Below are positions 32,803-42,244 of a DNA stretch of 48,895 nt, in pieces. Each line of letters begins with the position of its first letter. Position 1 is the stretch's first letter. The DNA is taken from contig JAFYHC010000015.1 in assembly GCA_017539385.1 (NCBI GenBank), positions 1 to 48,895 of the forward strand, read 5' to 3'. The position numbers and the translations under genes are program-made. The notes below the pieces were generated by a model, which saw nothing but the letters and a program-made list of their open reading frames with translations, was not told the origin of the DNA and searched no databases. This stretch comes from Solobacterium sp. GTDB taxonomy: Bacteria > Bacillota_I > Bacilli_A > Erysipelotrichales > Erysipelotrichaceae.

Positions 32803-32829
32803 TTAGCACTCGTATTGACAGAGTGATAT
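32803..32829 (+). promoter_or_regulatory. CIRCE element 1 (HrcA operator)
   Basis: TTAGCACTC, nine bases, then GAGTGATAT: a perfect left half and an imperfect right half. The -35 box lies inside its spacer. Confidence 0.88.
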
Positions 32830-32842
32830 CACGTGGTACAAT
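32815..32842 (+). promoter_or_regulatory. groESL promoter
   Basis: Consensus TTGACA (32815-32820), a 16-bp spacer and TACAAT (32837-32842), preceded by TGG. It sits between two CIRCE operators. Confidence 0.85.
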
Positions 32843-32849
32843 ACTCGTG

Positions 32850-32876
32850 TTAGCAGACGAGATGTCTGAGTGCTAA
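32850..32876 (+). promoter_or_regulatory. CIRCE element 2 (HrcA operator)
   Basis: TTAGCAGAC, nine bases, then a perfect GAGTGCTAA. It covers the predicted transcription start region and 5' leader of groESL. Confidence 0.9.
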
Positions 32877-32894
32877 AAATACAGGAGGCAAGTT

Positions 32895-33179
32895 ATGTTA
32901 AGACCTTTACACGATTATGTAGTACTGGAAAAAGTAAAAGAAGAAGAAAAGACACAAAGCGGCATTATCCTGACCACCAGCAAGGCAAAGGATGAACCGA
33001 GCAGAGGCGTTGTCCTGGCAGTCGGCCCGGGCAGCACAGAAGACGGCAAGCTGGTGCCGGTCGGCCTGGAAGCAGGACAGAATGTCATCTATAAGAAATA
33101 TTCCGGAACGGAAGTAACAGTAGATAAGAAAGAATATCTGCTGATCAGTGCGAAGGATATCCTCGCAGTTGTGGAATAA
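32895..33179 (+). CDS. groES: Co-chaperonin GroES
   Basis: A 94-residue Hsp10, which caps GroEL. It has LRPLHDYVVLEKVKEEEKTQSGIIL (with the mobile loop KTQSGIILTT), GPG and the C-terminal EYLLISAKDILAVVE. AGGAGG precedes the ATG by six bases. It is first in the groES-groEL operon, controlled by two CIRCE sites, so HrcA and heat shock should regulate it. Confidence 0.98.
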   Translation: MLRPLHDYVVLEKVKEEEKTQSGIILTTSKAKDEPSRGVVLAVGPGSTEDGKLVPVGLEAGQNVIYKKYSGTEVTVDKKEYLLISAKDILAVVE

Positions 33180-33191
33180 GGGAGGAAATAA

Positions 33192-34805
<1,614 letters not shown>

Positions 34806-34824
34806 TACATTCGTAAGATTTCTG

Positions 34825-34857
34825 ACAGAGTCTTCTCATGGAAGACTCTGTTTTCTT
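34825..34857 (+). terminator. groESL terminator
   Basis: ACAGAGTCTTC / GAAGACTCTGT stem (34825-34835 with 34841-34851), loop TCATG, then TTTTCTT. Confidence 0.88.
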
Positions 34858-34879
34858 ATGGAAAAAGCCCTCCGGTTCG

Positions 34880-34887
34880 TATAAAAT
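34880..34887 (+). promoter_or_regulatory. Probable -10 box of the membrane protein/HAD operon
   Basis: TATAAAAT about 24 bases before the ATG at 34912. The -35 region is weak. Confidence 0.4.
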
Positions 34888-34911
34888 ATTGAGGTTGTCC
34901 GGGAGGACTTT

Positions 34912-36486
34912 ATGATTAAAGCTATTATCTGTGCATGCGGTCTGTTTGTCATCTGCAGCGGATGGGGATCGTTCATGCGAAAATATCTGAAAACAGAACA
35001 GGATGGACTGCGTGCACCGTTTGGGGCTGCCGTATTGTTCGCACTGCTGGAAATACTGTATGCTCCGGCACTGGTGCTGAATCTGTCCATGACATGGATC
35101 GATGTCTGTACGATCGCTGCACTGCTTGCCGGTGCTGCATTCTTTCTCAAAGATGCAGGGGAACTGATCAGGCAGCTGAAGGGGCCGTATTTCTGGATCA
35201 CGGTGCTTTCCGGCATCCTGTTTACGATCCTGTTTGTGCGCTTCGGCGGACATATGCCGGCGGTGCAGGATTCCTACCTTACGGCAATTATTGAGAATGT
35301 GCGGGCGCCGTCACTGCATCTGGGACAGTACAATATGCAGGGGTATATTCCGCTTGTATCGTGTCTGGCGGGATTATTGGGAAGTGTTCCTGAAGCACTC
35401 CTTGCAATGGGATTGTTTGCCAATCTCATCGCAGCGGCATTAACGCTGAATATCCTGAAAAGCTTCTCACTGCGCAATCCATGGCTGCGCTTTGTATTGA
35501 TCTTTGCGTGTGTCTTCTATATGAATTTCTATTCCTGGAAGATCGTATCTGCATGGGGACAGGATAACTGGCGTGTATTATTTACCGCCATGAATCTCTA
35601 TACGGCCTATACATGGCTGAAAAGCAAACAGGAAGCGAAGCAGTATGAGATGCTTTGTGTGACAACAGCCGGTCTGTTTTGTTCCAATGGGTATACACTA
35701 CTGGCATTTGAACTATTGTATGCACTGGGTGTCTGGTTCCTTTTGAACAAGCGCGTGCGCATCCTGTATGATCTGATCACCCTGATTGCACCGGTCATCT
35801 TCTATGGCTGTGCATGGATGGGAAAATGGGCACCGGGAAGGGCATGGCTGATCGCACTGCTGTATATTGCCATCCTGCTGGGACGCAATCTGAAAAGCGG
35901 CTATCGGATCTTAATTAATATAGAAAACTATCTCATTGATCATGCCCGTACGATCTTCTTGATTGCCATTCCGGCAATATTCCTGGTCGGTACGCTGATC
36001 CTGCGCTTCTTTACGCATCTTGCTGTCCCGTACAGCGAATATATCAAATTCCTGAGAGGAACGACGATCCGTCCGTATCTGGCGCTGGAAAGCAATGCAC
36101 TGGATGTGATCATGGATGTCTTCCGCTGGGGAGGATTACTGTGGATGCTGCATAAGCCGAAAACAGACGAAGACCGCATGATCCGCATCGTCTTCCTGTG
36201 CACGGTGACATTCTTCCTGAATCCCTTATGCATGGGCATGTTTACCAATATTACCGGTCCGGAAGTCTATGCCAATGCATTTGAGATCCTGTTTAATCCG
36301 TTTACCGATATCCTGATCTTTGTGACGATCTATTATGTCTTTGAATGGAAGGTCATCGGGCAGTGGGTTTTGGAGCTGTCTTTGTGCGCCGTCGTGCTGC
36401 TGGGACATGCCGGTTCTTTCCTGAAACAGCCGTATGGACTGTATACGGATCTTGTAGAAAATGCATCAGCGGAGGTACAGCCATGA
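34912..36486 (+). CDS. Polytopic membrane protein, GT-C-like, function unknown
   Basis: A 524-residue protein with about 13 predicted helices. An extracytoplasmic loop after helix 4 (FGGHMPAVQDSYLTAIIENVRAPSLH) recalls the acidic loop of GT-C glycosyltransferases, but no signature is definite. GPGG-like or catalytic motifs are not visible. The start at 34912 has GGGAGGAC upstream. Its stop overlaps the next start as ATGA, coupling it to a HAD phosphatase. That pairing would fit handling of a phosphorylated lipid carrier or sugar (inference only). Confidence 0.72.
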   Translation: MIKAIICACGLFVICSGWGSFMRKYLKTEQDGLRAPFGAAVLFALLEILYAPALVLNLSMTWIDVCTIAALLAGAAFFLKDAGELIRQLKGPYFWITVLSGILFTILFVRFGGHMPAVQDSYLTAIIENVRAPSLHLGQYNMQGYIPLVSCLAGLLGSVPEALLAMGLFANLIAAALTLNILKSFSLRNPWLRFVLIFACVFYMNFYSWKIVSAWGQDNWRVLFTAMNLYTAYTWLKSKQEAKQYEMLCVTTAGLFCSNGYTLLAFELLYALGVWFLLNKRVRILYDLITLIAPVIFYGCAWMGKWAPGRAWLIALLYIAILLGRNLKSGYRILINIENYLIDHARTIFLIAIPAIFLVGTLILRFFTHLAVPYSEYIKFLRGTTIRPYLALESNALDVIMDVFRWGGLLWMLHKPKTDEDRMIRIVFLCTVTFFLNPLCMGMFTNITGPEVYANAFEILFNPFTDILIFVTIYYVFEWKVIGQWVLELSLCAVVLLGHAGSFLKQPYGLYTDLVENASAEVQP

Positions 36487-37037
36487 ATGTATATGACTTT
36501 GATAATACGATCTACCGCGGGGATTCCACCGTGGACCTTGTCTTCTGGTGCATCCGCAAACGTCCTTCCTGCATTTCTACACTGCCGAAAACGGCTTTGT
36601 ACGGGGTGCTGTATGGACTGCGCATCAAGGATAAACTGACGTTCAAGAAGACACTGTACCGGTTATTTGCGGCAATCGATGACATGGATGCAGTGACAGA
36701 TGAATTTGTACGAACGCATCTGTACAAGATCAAGCCATGGTACAAGGCACAGCAGAAGGGAGATGATACCGTGATCTCAGCATCACCGGAATTCCTGATC
36801 AGACGCTTCTGTGAAGCCATCGGCATCAGACATGTCATGGCCAGCCGGGTGGATATTCATACCGGTGTCTATGATGGGTTGAATTGTCATGGCGAAGAGA
36901 AAGTGCGCCGCTACCGGGAAGCCTTCGGCGATGCACCGATCGATGAATTCTATTCCGATTCCTATTCGGATACGCCTTTGGCAAAGCTTGCGGCAAAAGC
37001 ATATCTTGTCAAAGGGGACAAACGTCTGCCCTGGTAA
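36483..37037 (+). CDS. HAD-superfamily phosphatase (PSP/HAD-IB type)
   Basis: A 184-residue HAD phosphatase. Motif I is YDFDNTIYRGDST (D nucleophile, D+2), motif II is VISASPEF, and motif IV is YSDSYSDTPL. The middle KLTFKKTLYRLF cap helix region fits class IB enzymes such as phosphoserine phosphatase relatives. GCGGAGG precedes the ATG at 36483, which overlaps the upstream stop. Substrate unknown. It is followed by a terminator at 37043. Confidence 0.85.
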   Translation: MNVYDFDNTIYRGDSTVDLVFWCIRKRPSCISTLPKTALYGVLYGLRIKDKLTFKKTLYRLFAAIDDMDAVTDEFVRTHLYKIKPWYKAQQKGDDTVISASPEFLIRRFCEAIGIRHVMASRVDIHTGVYDGLNCHGEEKVRRYREAFGDAPIDEFYSDSYSDTPLAKLAAKAYLVKGDKRLPW

Positions 37038-37042
37038 TCACA

Positions 37043-37065
37043 AGTCCTCCTATGAGGGCTTTTTT
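37043..37065 (+). terminator. Terminator of the membrane protein/HAD operon
   Basis: AGTCCTC / GAGGGCT hairpin with one G-U pair (37043-37049 with 37054-37060), then six T. Confidence 0.8.
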
Positions 37066-37070
37066 CATAA

Positions 37071-37095
37071 GAAAAAGGCCCTCATCATGAGGACC
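37071..37095 (-). terminator. pta terminator
   Basis: Minus-strand GGTCCTCA / TGAGGGCC hairpin with one G-U pair, followed by TTTTTCTT. Confidence 0.8.
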
Positions 37096-37115
37096 TTCGA
37101 AGTGCGTTATGAAAC

Positions 37116-38120
37116 TCAGGCAGCCATCTGTGCCTGTACGGCAGTAATGGCAACGACACCGACGATGTCTTCTGCACTGCAGCCGCGGGACAGATCGTTG
37201 ACCGGCTTTGCAATACCCTGCAGCATCGGTCCGTAAGCTTCAGCCTTGGCAAGTCTCTGTACGAGCTTGTAAGCGCTGTTGCCGCAGTCGAGGTTCGGGA
37301 ATACCAGAACGTTTGCCTTGCCGGCTACCGGGGAACCTGGAGCCTTGGAAGCGGCTACGGACGGTACGATCGCAGCATCGACCTGCAGTTCACCATCGCA
37401 TACCAGTTCCGGATATTCAGCGTGTGCAGCTTCAACTGCTGCGACGACTTTGTCAACTAATGCATGCTTTGCGCTTCCCTTGGAAGAGTGGGAAATGAAT
37501 GCAACATACGGATCCTTGCCTGTCAGGGCACGGAAACTGTTTGCACTGTCGCTTGCAATCGCAGCCAGCTGTTCCGGATTCGGATCCTGGTTCAGACCGC
37601 AGTCAGCGAATACGAATGTGCCGTCAGCGCCATATTCGCAGTTCGGAACATCCATGACGAAGAAGCCGGAAACCAGCTTTGCGCCTTTGGCTGTCTTGAG
37701 GATCTGCAGAGCCGGACGCAGTGTGTTCGCTGTGCTGTGGCAGGCACCGGAAACCAGTCCGTCGCCTTCGCCGTTCTTCAGCATGACAACGCCGAATGTG
37801 GTGCGGTCTTTCAGCAGAGCTTCTCTTGCGGCTTCCGGAGTCATTCCCTTTGCCTTGCGCAGTTCATACAGAAGGTTGACATAGCCTTCCAGTTTTTCGG
37901 ATGTTTCAGGGTTGATAATGGATGCACCGGAGATATCTACTCCATATTTTGCGGCATCTGCGTGAATGACATCCGGATCTCCGATCAGGACCAGATCAGC
38001 AGTGCCTTCCTGTAAAACCTGTGCAGCAGCGCGGATCGTTCTTTCATCTTCGGATTCCGGAAGAATGATCGTCTTGCGGTCTGCTCTTGCTTTTTCTTTA
38101 ATGCTCTCAATAAATGACAT
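37116..38120 (-). CDS. pta: Phosphate acetyltransferase
   Basis: A 334-residue Pta, which converts acetyl-CoA and phosphate to acetyl phosphate, the step before acetate kinase in fermentation. Conserved blocks are IILPESEDERTIRAAAQVLQEG, DGLVSGACHSTANTLRPALQIL, FISHSSKGSAKHALVDKV, ANVLVFPNLDCGNSAYKLVQRL and GPMLQGIAKPVNDLSRGC. The start at 38120 has AGGAGG about 7 bases upstream. It is monocistronic. No ackA is nearby. Confidence 0.97.
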   Translation of the reverse strand: MSFIESIKEKARADRKTIILPESEDERTIRAAAQVLQEGTADLVLIGDPDVIHADAAKYGVDISGASIINPETSEKLEGYVNLLYELRKAKGMTPEAAREALLKDRTTFGVVMLKNGEGDGLVSGACHSTANTLRPALQILKTAKGAKLVSGFFVMDVPNCEYGADGTFVFADCGLNQDPNPEQLAAIASDSANSFRALTGKDPYVAFISHSSKGSAKHALVDKVVAAVEAAHAEYPELVCDGELQVDAAIVPSVAASKAPGSPVAGKANVLVFPNLDCGNSAYKLVQRLAKAEAYGPMLQGIAKPVNDLSRGCSAEDIVGVVAITAVQAQMAA

Positions 38121-38203
38121 GTATATTGCCTCCTTACTATTAAGTTTACTCCAAATTCGTATGTTTTACTTCCTGTATTTTTGATTCTCCTCTTCTTTTT
38201 GCA

Positions 38204-38212
38204 TGGTATACT
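38204..38212 (+). promoter_or_regulatory. Extended -10 promoter of the epimerase/nagB operon
   Basis: TGGTATACT, 47 bases before the epimerase ATG. Confidence 0.5.
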
Positions 38213-38259
38213 GATAGAAGGATAGACGGGGCAAATGTCCCTTGTTAAAGGAGATCGAA

Positions 38260-39093
38260 ATGGCATCATTTACAATGCGAAATCAGGAAGTGGAAGTTGT
38301 CATCGATGAGTATGCATCGGAGATCCACAGTTTCAAAGATCTTTCCACCGGAATGGAATACATGTGGCAGGGGGATCCTGCCTACTGGAAGGGAAGAAAC
38401 CCATCGCTGTTCCCGCTTGTCGGTACAACATGGGACAAGATCCTGCATATCGGCGGTAAGGATTATACGCTGAAGCAGCAGCACGGCTTTCTGCGCAGAA
38501 GTACATTTACCTGCACAAAGCATACCGATACGCAGATCGTGATGGAATTCCACGATACCGAGGAGACGAAGGAGGAATTCCCGTTTGCCTTCAATGTTGC
38601 AATACTGTATGAACTGAAGGGCAGACGCCTGTCCATCACCTACAGCATCCGCAATGACAGTGATGACGTCATGCCGTTCGGCTTCGGACTGCATCCGGCA
38701 TTCAACTGCCCGATCGATCCGGCAAAGTCGTATGAGGACTATTGGCTGGAGTTCAGCAATCCGGAAACATTTGACTGGAAGACCACTTCGCTGCACAATG
38801 AAAAAGTCCTGTCTATTCAGGACCGCGATGCACTGGCAAATACGATCATCGTACATGAACCGGTAAGCAGCGAAGCCAGCCTGACCGACGGCACCCACAG
38901 TGTAACGGTCAGCTGTGTCGGCTATGAGTGGCTTGCCTTCTGGTCGCCACGCGCACCGTTTGTATGTATCGAGCCCTGGCATTCCCATACCGATTTTGAA
39001 GAAGTACGCGTTCCGTTTGAAAAACGTGAAGGAACGATCCTGCTCGATCCGCACCGCACCTTTACTACCGCCTATACCATTACAGTGAAATAA
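38260..39093 (+). CDS. Aldose 1-epimerase family protein (LacX-like)
   Basis: A 277-residue galactose-mutarotase-like protein. Family marks are SLFPLVGTTWDKILHIGGKDYTLKQQHGFLR (substrate-binding His and Arg), FGFGLHPAFNCP (catalytic His) and the late acidic FVCIEPWHS. It most resembles the LacX group, which acts on free or phosphorylated aldoses. The ATG at 38260 has AAAGGAGA six bases upstream. nagB starts 22 bases after its stop, so both are probably co-transcribed and linked to hexose or hexosamine use. Confidence 0.88.
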   Translation: MASFTMRNQEVEVVIDEYASEIHSFKDLSTGMEYMWQGDPAYWKGRNPSLFPLVGTTWDKILHIGGKDYTLKQQHGFLRRSTFTCTKHTDTQIVMEFHDTEETKEEFPFAFNVAILYELKGRRLSITYSIRNDSDDVMPFGFGLHPAFNCPIDPAKSYEDYWLEFSNPETFDWKTTSLHNEKVLSIQDRDALANTIIVHEPVSSEASLTDGTHSVTVSCVGYEWLAFWSPRAPFVCIEPWHSHTDFEEVRVPFEKREGTILLDPHRTFTTAYTITVK

Positions 39094-39115
39094 GAACAGA
39101 AAGAGGAGAATAAAT

Positions 39116-39841
39116 ATGTTCAATATCATTATTGCCGAAAACTATGACCAGGTCAGCAGCGAAGCATTCAAGATCATGCGTGAAGTCGTCCGCAAAGAAG
39201 CACCGGTACTCGGACTTGCGACAGGATCCAGCCCGGTAGGCCTGTATAAGAAGATGATCGCAGATCATAACTCCAACGGCACATCCTACAAAAACTGCAT
39301 CACATTCAATCTGGATGAATACATCGGTCTGCCGAAGAACCACGAACAGAGTTATTGGACATTCATGCACGAGAACCTGTTTGATAATATCGATATCCCG
39401 GAAGAGAATATTCATATTCCGGCCGGCGATAAGGAAGACGAAGAAAAAGAATGCGTTGAATATGAGACTGCATTGGCAGCACATGTTGTTGACCTGCAGG
39501 TATTGGGAATTGGTTCGGACGGCCACATTGCCTTCAATGAACCGGGTGCCTCGTTTGATTCCGTTACGCATATCATGGAACTGACAGAGCAGACACGCCG
39601 TGACAATGCACGCTTCTTTGACGATGACATCACCCAGGTGCCGACACATGCCATTACAATGGGTCTTGCCAGCATCATGCGTGCACGCAAGATCATTGTG
39701 ATCGCGACTGGTGCAAACAAGGCAGATGCTGTCTATGGCATGATCAAGGGCCCCAAGACCACAGACTGCCCGGCAAGCATCCTGCAGGATCACGATGATG
39801 TAACAGTCATCCTGGATCCGGCTGCGGCTGCACGTCTGTAA
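39116..39841 (+). CDS. nagB: Glucosamine-6-phosphate deaminase
   Basis: A 241-residue NagB, which converts glucosamine-6-phosphate to fructose-6-phosphate and ammonia. Motifs are LGLATGSSPVGLYKKMI (phosphate binding), FNLDEYIGL (catalytic Asp), LGIGSDGHIAFNEPG (with the catalytic Asp and His) and ITMGLASIMRARKI. AGAGGAG precedes the ATG. It follows the aldose epimerase in an operon. No nagA is adjacent. Confidence 0.97.
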   Translation: MFNIIIAENYDQVSSEAFKIMREVVRKEAPVLGLATGSSPVGLYKKMIADHNSNGTSYKNCITFNLDEYIGLPKNHEQSYWTFMHENLFDNIDIPEENIHIPAGDKEDEEKECVEYETALAAHVVDLQVLGIGSDGHIAFNEPGASFDSVTHIMELTEQTRRDNARFFDDDITQVPTHAITMGLASIMRARKIIVIATGANKADAVYGMIKGPKTTDCPASILQDHDDVTVILDPAAAARL

Positions 39842-39853
39842 AAAGCATCTGAA

Positions 39854-39881
39854 TTGCACAAACAGAGAAACCTGTCATAAT
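39854..39881 (+). promoter_or_regulatory. trxA promoter
   Basis: TTGCAC (39854-39859), a 16-bp spacer and CATAAT (39876-39881), with TG one base before the -10 box. Confidence 0.6.
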
Positions 39882-39904
39882 ACAGACAGATGGAGGTAAA
39901 TACG

Positions 39905-40216
39905 ATGAAAGTTGTTGAAAATATTGAAGAATTCGATCAGATCCTTGCGGATAACAAATCGGTATTCGCAGATTTCTATGCGGACTGGTGCGGACCGTGC
40001 AAAATGGTCGGACCGGTCGTTGAAGGACTTGCCGCAAAGCATCCGGATATCACATTCGTAAAGGTGAATGTAGATGATGTTCCGGAACTGGCAGAGCGCT
40101 ATGGCGTTATGTCCATCCCGGCACTGTTTGCATTCAAGAACGGCGAAGTAGCAGCGAACACACTCGGCTTCCAGCCGGAAGCAGCTCTGGAACGCATCGT
40201 TCTGCAGGCAAAGTAA
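39905..40216 (+). CDS. trxA: Thioredoxin
   Basis: A 103-residue thioredoxin with the active site DWCGPCK (C29, C32), followed by VDDVPELAERYGVMSIPALFAFKNGE (cis-Pro in SIPAL). It reduces protein disulfides in the cytoplasm. The ATG at 39905 has GGAGG seven bases upstream. It is a single-gene unit with its own promoter and terminator. Confidence 0.96.
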   Translation: MKVVENIEEFDQILADNKSVFADFYADWCGPCKMVGPVVEGLAAKHPDITFVKVNVDDVPELAERYGVMSIPALFAFKNGEVAANTLGFQPEAALERIVLQAK

Positions 40217-40219
40217 GCA

Positions 40220-40245
40220 AAAACAGCCGTAAAGGCTGTTTTTCT
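40220..40245 (+). terminator. trxA terminator
   Basis: AAAACAGCC / GGCTGTTTT stem (40220-40228 with 40234-40242), loop GTAAA, then TTTCTTT. Confidence 0.85.
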
Positions 40246-40255
40246 TTGGACGCAT

Positions 40256-40537
40256 ATGAAGAAAGTGATCCGCCGCAGACGGTATGTATTCTTCGGCGAA
40301 GTGCAGGGTGTCGGCTTCCGCTATACGGCGATATGGGCTGCCCGCAATGCCGGGGCATCCGGCTGGGTGCGCAATGATCCGGAAGGAACGGTAACGATGG
40401 AGATCCAGGGAGATGAGGAACAGATCCGCTATGTCCTGGATGCGATCGAACGCGGCACGTATATTCATGTCACACGCATGGACGTTAAAGAATTGCCTCT
40501 GGATGAACACGAGAGTGTATTTGAACCTGTTTTCTGA
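40256..40537 (+). CDS. acyP: Acylphosphatase (second copy)
   Basis: A 93-residue acylphosphatase with GEVQGVGFR (catalytic R22) and WVRNDPEGTV (N40). It begins with a basic stretch (MKKVIRRRRY) absent from the first copy at 18105. The ATG at 40256 has no strong Shine-Dalgarno and lies 14 bases after the trxA terminator, so expression may depend on read-through or on an unseen promoter. It ends in a bidirectional terminator that overlaps its stop codon. Confidence 0.9.
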   Translation: MKKVIRRRRYVFFGEVQGVGFRYTAIWAARNAGASGWVRNDPEGTVTMEIQGDEEQIRYVLDAIERGTYIHVTRMDVKELPLDEHESVFEPVF

Positions 40538-40556
40538 ATCAGAAGACAGGTTTTTT
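40524..40556. terminator. Bidirectional terminator between acyP and the CAT-like gene
   Basis: A 13-bp stem, AACCTGTTTTCTG with CAGAAGACAGGTT (40524-40536 and 40540-40552), loop AAT, followed by T-run on the plus strand. Confidence 0.85.
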
Positions 40557-41187
40557 ACTGCAGGGAAGAGGCAAGTGAACGGAATGCTTCATGAAACATG
40601 CCGATATGCACGCCATCGATCAATCGGTGATTGACTTCGAAGCACATGCCGATCATTGTACGCTCATTGTCTTTGTAATAGCGTCCCCAGGCAATGCGGG
40701 GAATGCTGTCAGCGGGATCGCTCATGCCTTCGTTGGTCAGCCCGCTTACTTTGATCCATGGCAGACAGGACAGAAAAACCAGTGCATCCGATTCTTTTGA
40801 AAGTACCAGGAATTCCTGCTGCGCTGCGGTCAGTGCAGAAGCATAGGCGGAAAAAGAAGCCATGCTGTCACACAGGGATTCCGCCGTAATGATCTGGAAT
40901 GTATCCTGTCCCGGCTTGAGAACAGTAAAGCTGGGCAGACGCTCTTCAAGGCGGTAGATGCCGTCTTTGCGTATGGCATAGTGGAAAGCATCCACGGCAT
41001 TCAGCGCATGGGTGACCAGGTAGATCATGGCATGATAAAACGGAATATGATTCTGATGGCAGTATGCCAGTACTTCCGTTACATCTTCTTCGTATGTCAC
41101 GCTCCAGAATGGAACATCGGTATGCAGGAAATGTTCATACAGCTCCCTGCGCTTCCATGTATCATAATCGATTTTTACACCGTCCAT
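40555..41187 (-). CDS. Chloramphenicol acetyltransferase-like protein (CatA family)
   Basis: A 210-residue trimeric-CAT family protein. The opening KIDYDTWKRRELYEHF matches the CAT start, and catalytic H187 and structural D191 lie in NHRLIDGVHIGMF, where true CatA enzymes read HHAVCDGFH. Length is near that of CatA (about 215). Many chromosomal relatives do not confer chloramphenicol resistance, so resistance is not claimed. AGGAGG precedes the ATG at 41187. No attenuator peptide of the inducible cat type is seen upstream. Confidence 0.82.
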   Translation of the reverse strand: MDGVKIDYDTWKRRELYEHFLHTDVPFWSVTYEEDVTEVLAYCHQNHIPFYHAMIYLVTHALNAVDAFHYAIRKDGIYRLEERLPSFTVLKPGQDTFQIITAESLCDSMASFSAYASALTAAQQEFLVLSKESDALVFLSCLPWIKVSGLTNEGMSDPADSIPRIAWGRYYKDNERTMIGMCFEVNHRLIDGVHIGMFHEAFRSLASSLQ

Positions 41188-41212
41188 GCATGCCTCCTGA
41201 ATGACTGATCCC

Positions 41213-41218
41213 AGTATA
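41213..41218 (-). promoter_or_regulatory. -10 box of the CAT-like gene
   Basis: Minus-strand TATACT, 26 bases before the ATG. Confidence 0.45.
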
Positions 41219-41334
41219 AAACAAAGCATGCAGAACCGGAATGACAAAGCGCTTAGCAGGATAATAACCGGTTGTGTTAATGGAAAAAACGGTGAAATTT
41301 CCAGATAGATGCGCGGGGGATAAGCAAAGATCCT

Positions 41335-41352
41335 GTCCAAACGGACTATAAT
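41335..41352 (+). promoter_or_regulatory. Promoter and small dyad before the NmrA-like operon
   Basis: GTCC-AAAC-GGAC dyad (41335-41346) adjoins TATAAT (41347-41352), 29 bases before the ATG. The dyad could be an operator over the promoter spacer. Confidence 0.5.
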
Positions 41353-41380
41353 AAAGGCAGATTTAAGGAGGAAAAAGATC

Positions 41381-42244
41381 ATGAAAGTTGTATTGGCAGG
41401 TGCGTTTGGCAACCTGGGTTTTGAAATTCTGAAGGCACTGACAAAACGGCAGATCGAAGTCGTTGCGGCTGATCTGAAAGAAAAAGAAAACAACGGTCTG
41501 GAAGGCAAATATACATTCCGTGCCATTGATGCAACCAATCCTGCAACACTGAAGGGATTGTGCGATGGTGCAGAGATCGTCATTACGACCATGGGACTTA
41601 CGACATCTTCCACCCGCTTCACATCCTATGACATCGATTACCAGGGCAACCTGAATCTCTACAAAGAAGCACAGGCAGCCGGTGTGCGCAAGTTCAATTA
41701 CATCTCTGTCATTGCCTGCACAGAGCCTGGCGCAGAGAAAGTGCCGATGCTGCATGCAAAGGCAATGATGGAAGAGGAAATTCGCAAGGGGAATATCCCG
41801 TATGTCATCTACCGTCCGACCGGATATTTCTATGACATTGCCAAGGTCTTCAAGCCGTATATCGATAAGGGTGAGATGCAGTTATTGAAGGGATATCACA
41901 ATATCCGTGCCAATGTTGTAGACTGCCCGGATTTTGCTGAATTCATCGTACAGCATATGGACGACAACAATGCCACATATGAAGTCGGCGGCAAAGAAAC
42001 ATATACATACGAGGAAATGGCAAAGATGTGCTTCAAGGCAGCCGGAAAACCATGTGTGATCAAGGACAGCCCGATCTGGATGTTCTCGATTCTGGCAAAT
42101 CTGCCGAAGATCAAGAAGCAGGGAAAACACGATATCATCCTGTTCTCCAAGTGGACGCTGTCCCATGATCTGGTCGGCAAGGACGTGACCGGTGATGCAT
42201 CGTTCAAAGAATATATCCAGGAGTATTTCGGAGGTAAGAACTGA
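41381..42244 (+). CDS. NAD(P)-binding NmrA/SDR-like protein
   Basis: A 287-residue atypical short-chain dehydrogenase-fold protein. The nucleotide-binding motif is GAFGNLGFE (GxxGxxG), with VVAADL ending the second strand. It has VRKFNYISVIA and a YRPTGYF block, but not the classical YxxxK, placing it nearer NmrA-like or NDUFA9-like proteins. GGAGG precedes the ATG. The next gene starts on its last base (TGATG), so it is translationally coupled to a 5-alpha-reductase-like membrane protein. The pair may carry out redox chemistry on a membrane lipid or steroid (inference). Confidence 0.85.
   Translation: MKVVLAGAFGNLGFEILKALTKRQIEVVAADLKEKENNGLEGKYTFRAIDATNPATLKGLCDGAEIVITTMGLTTSSTRFTSYDIDYQGNLNLYKEAQAAGVRKFNYISVIACTEPGAEKVPMLHAKAMMEEEIRKGNIPYVIYRPTGYFYDIAKVFKPYIDKGEMQLLKGYHNIRANVVDCPDFAEFIVQHMDDNNATYEVGGKETYTYEEMAKMCFKAAGKPCVIKDSPIWMFSILANLPKIKKQGKHDIILFSKWTLSHDLVGKDVTGDASFKEYIQEYFGGKN

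Noticed and set aside
41188..41212. Inducible attenuator peptide before the CAT-like gene
   Set aside because: The leader is about 20 nt, with no short ORF or pairing that hides the Shine-Dalgarno.
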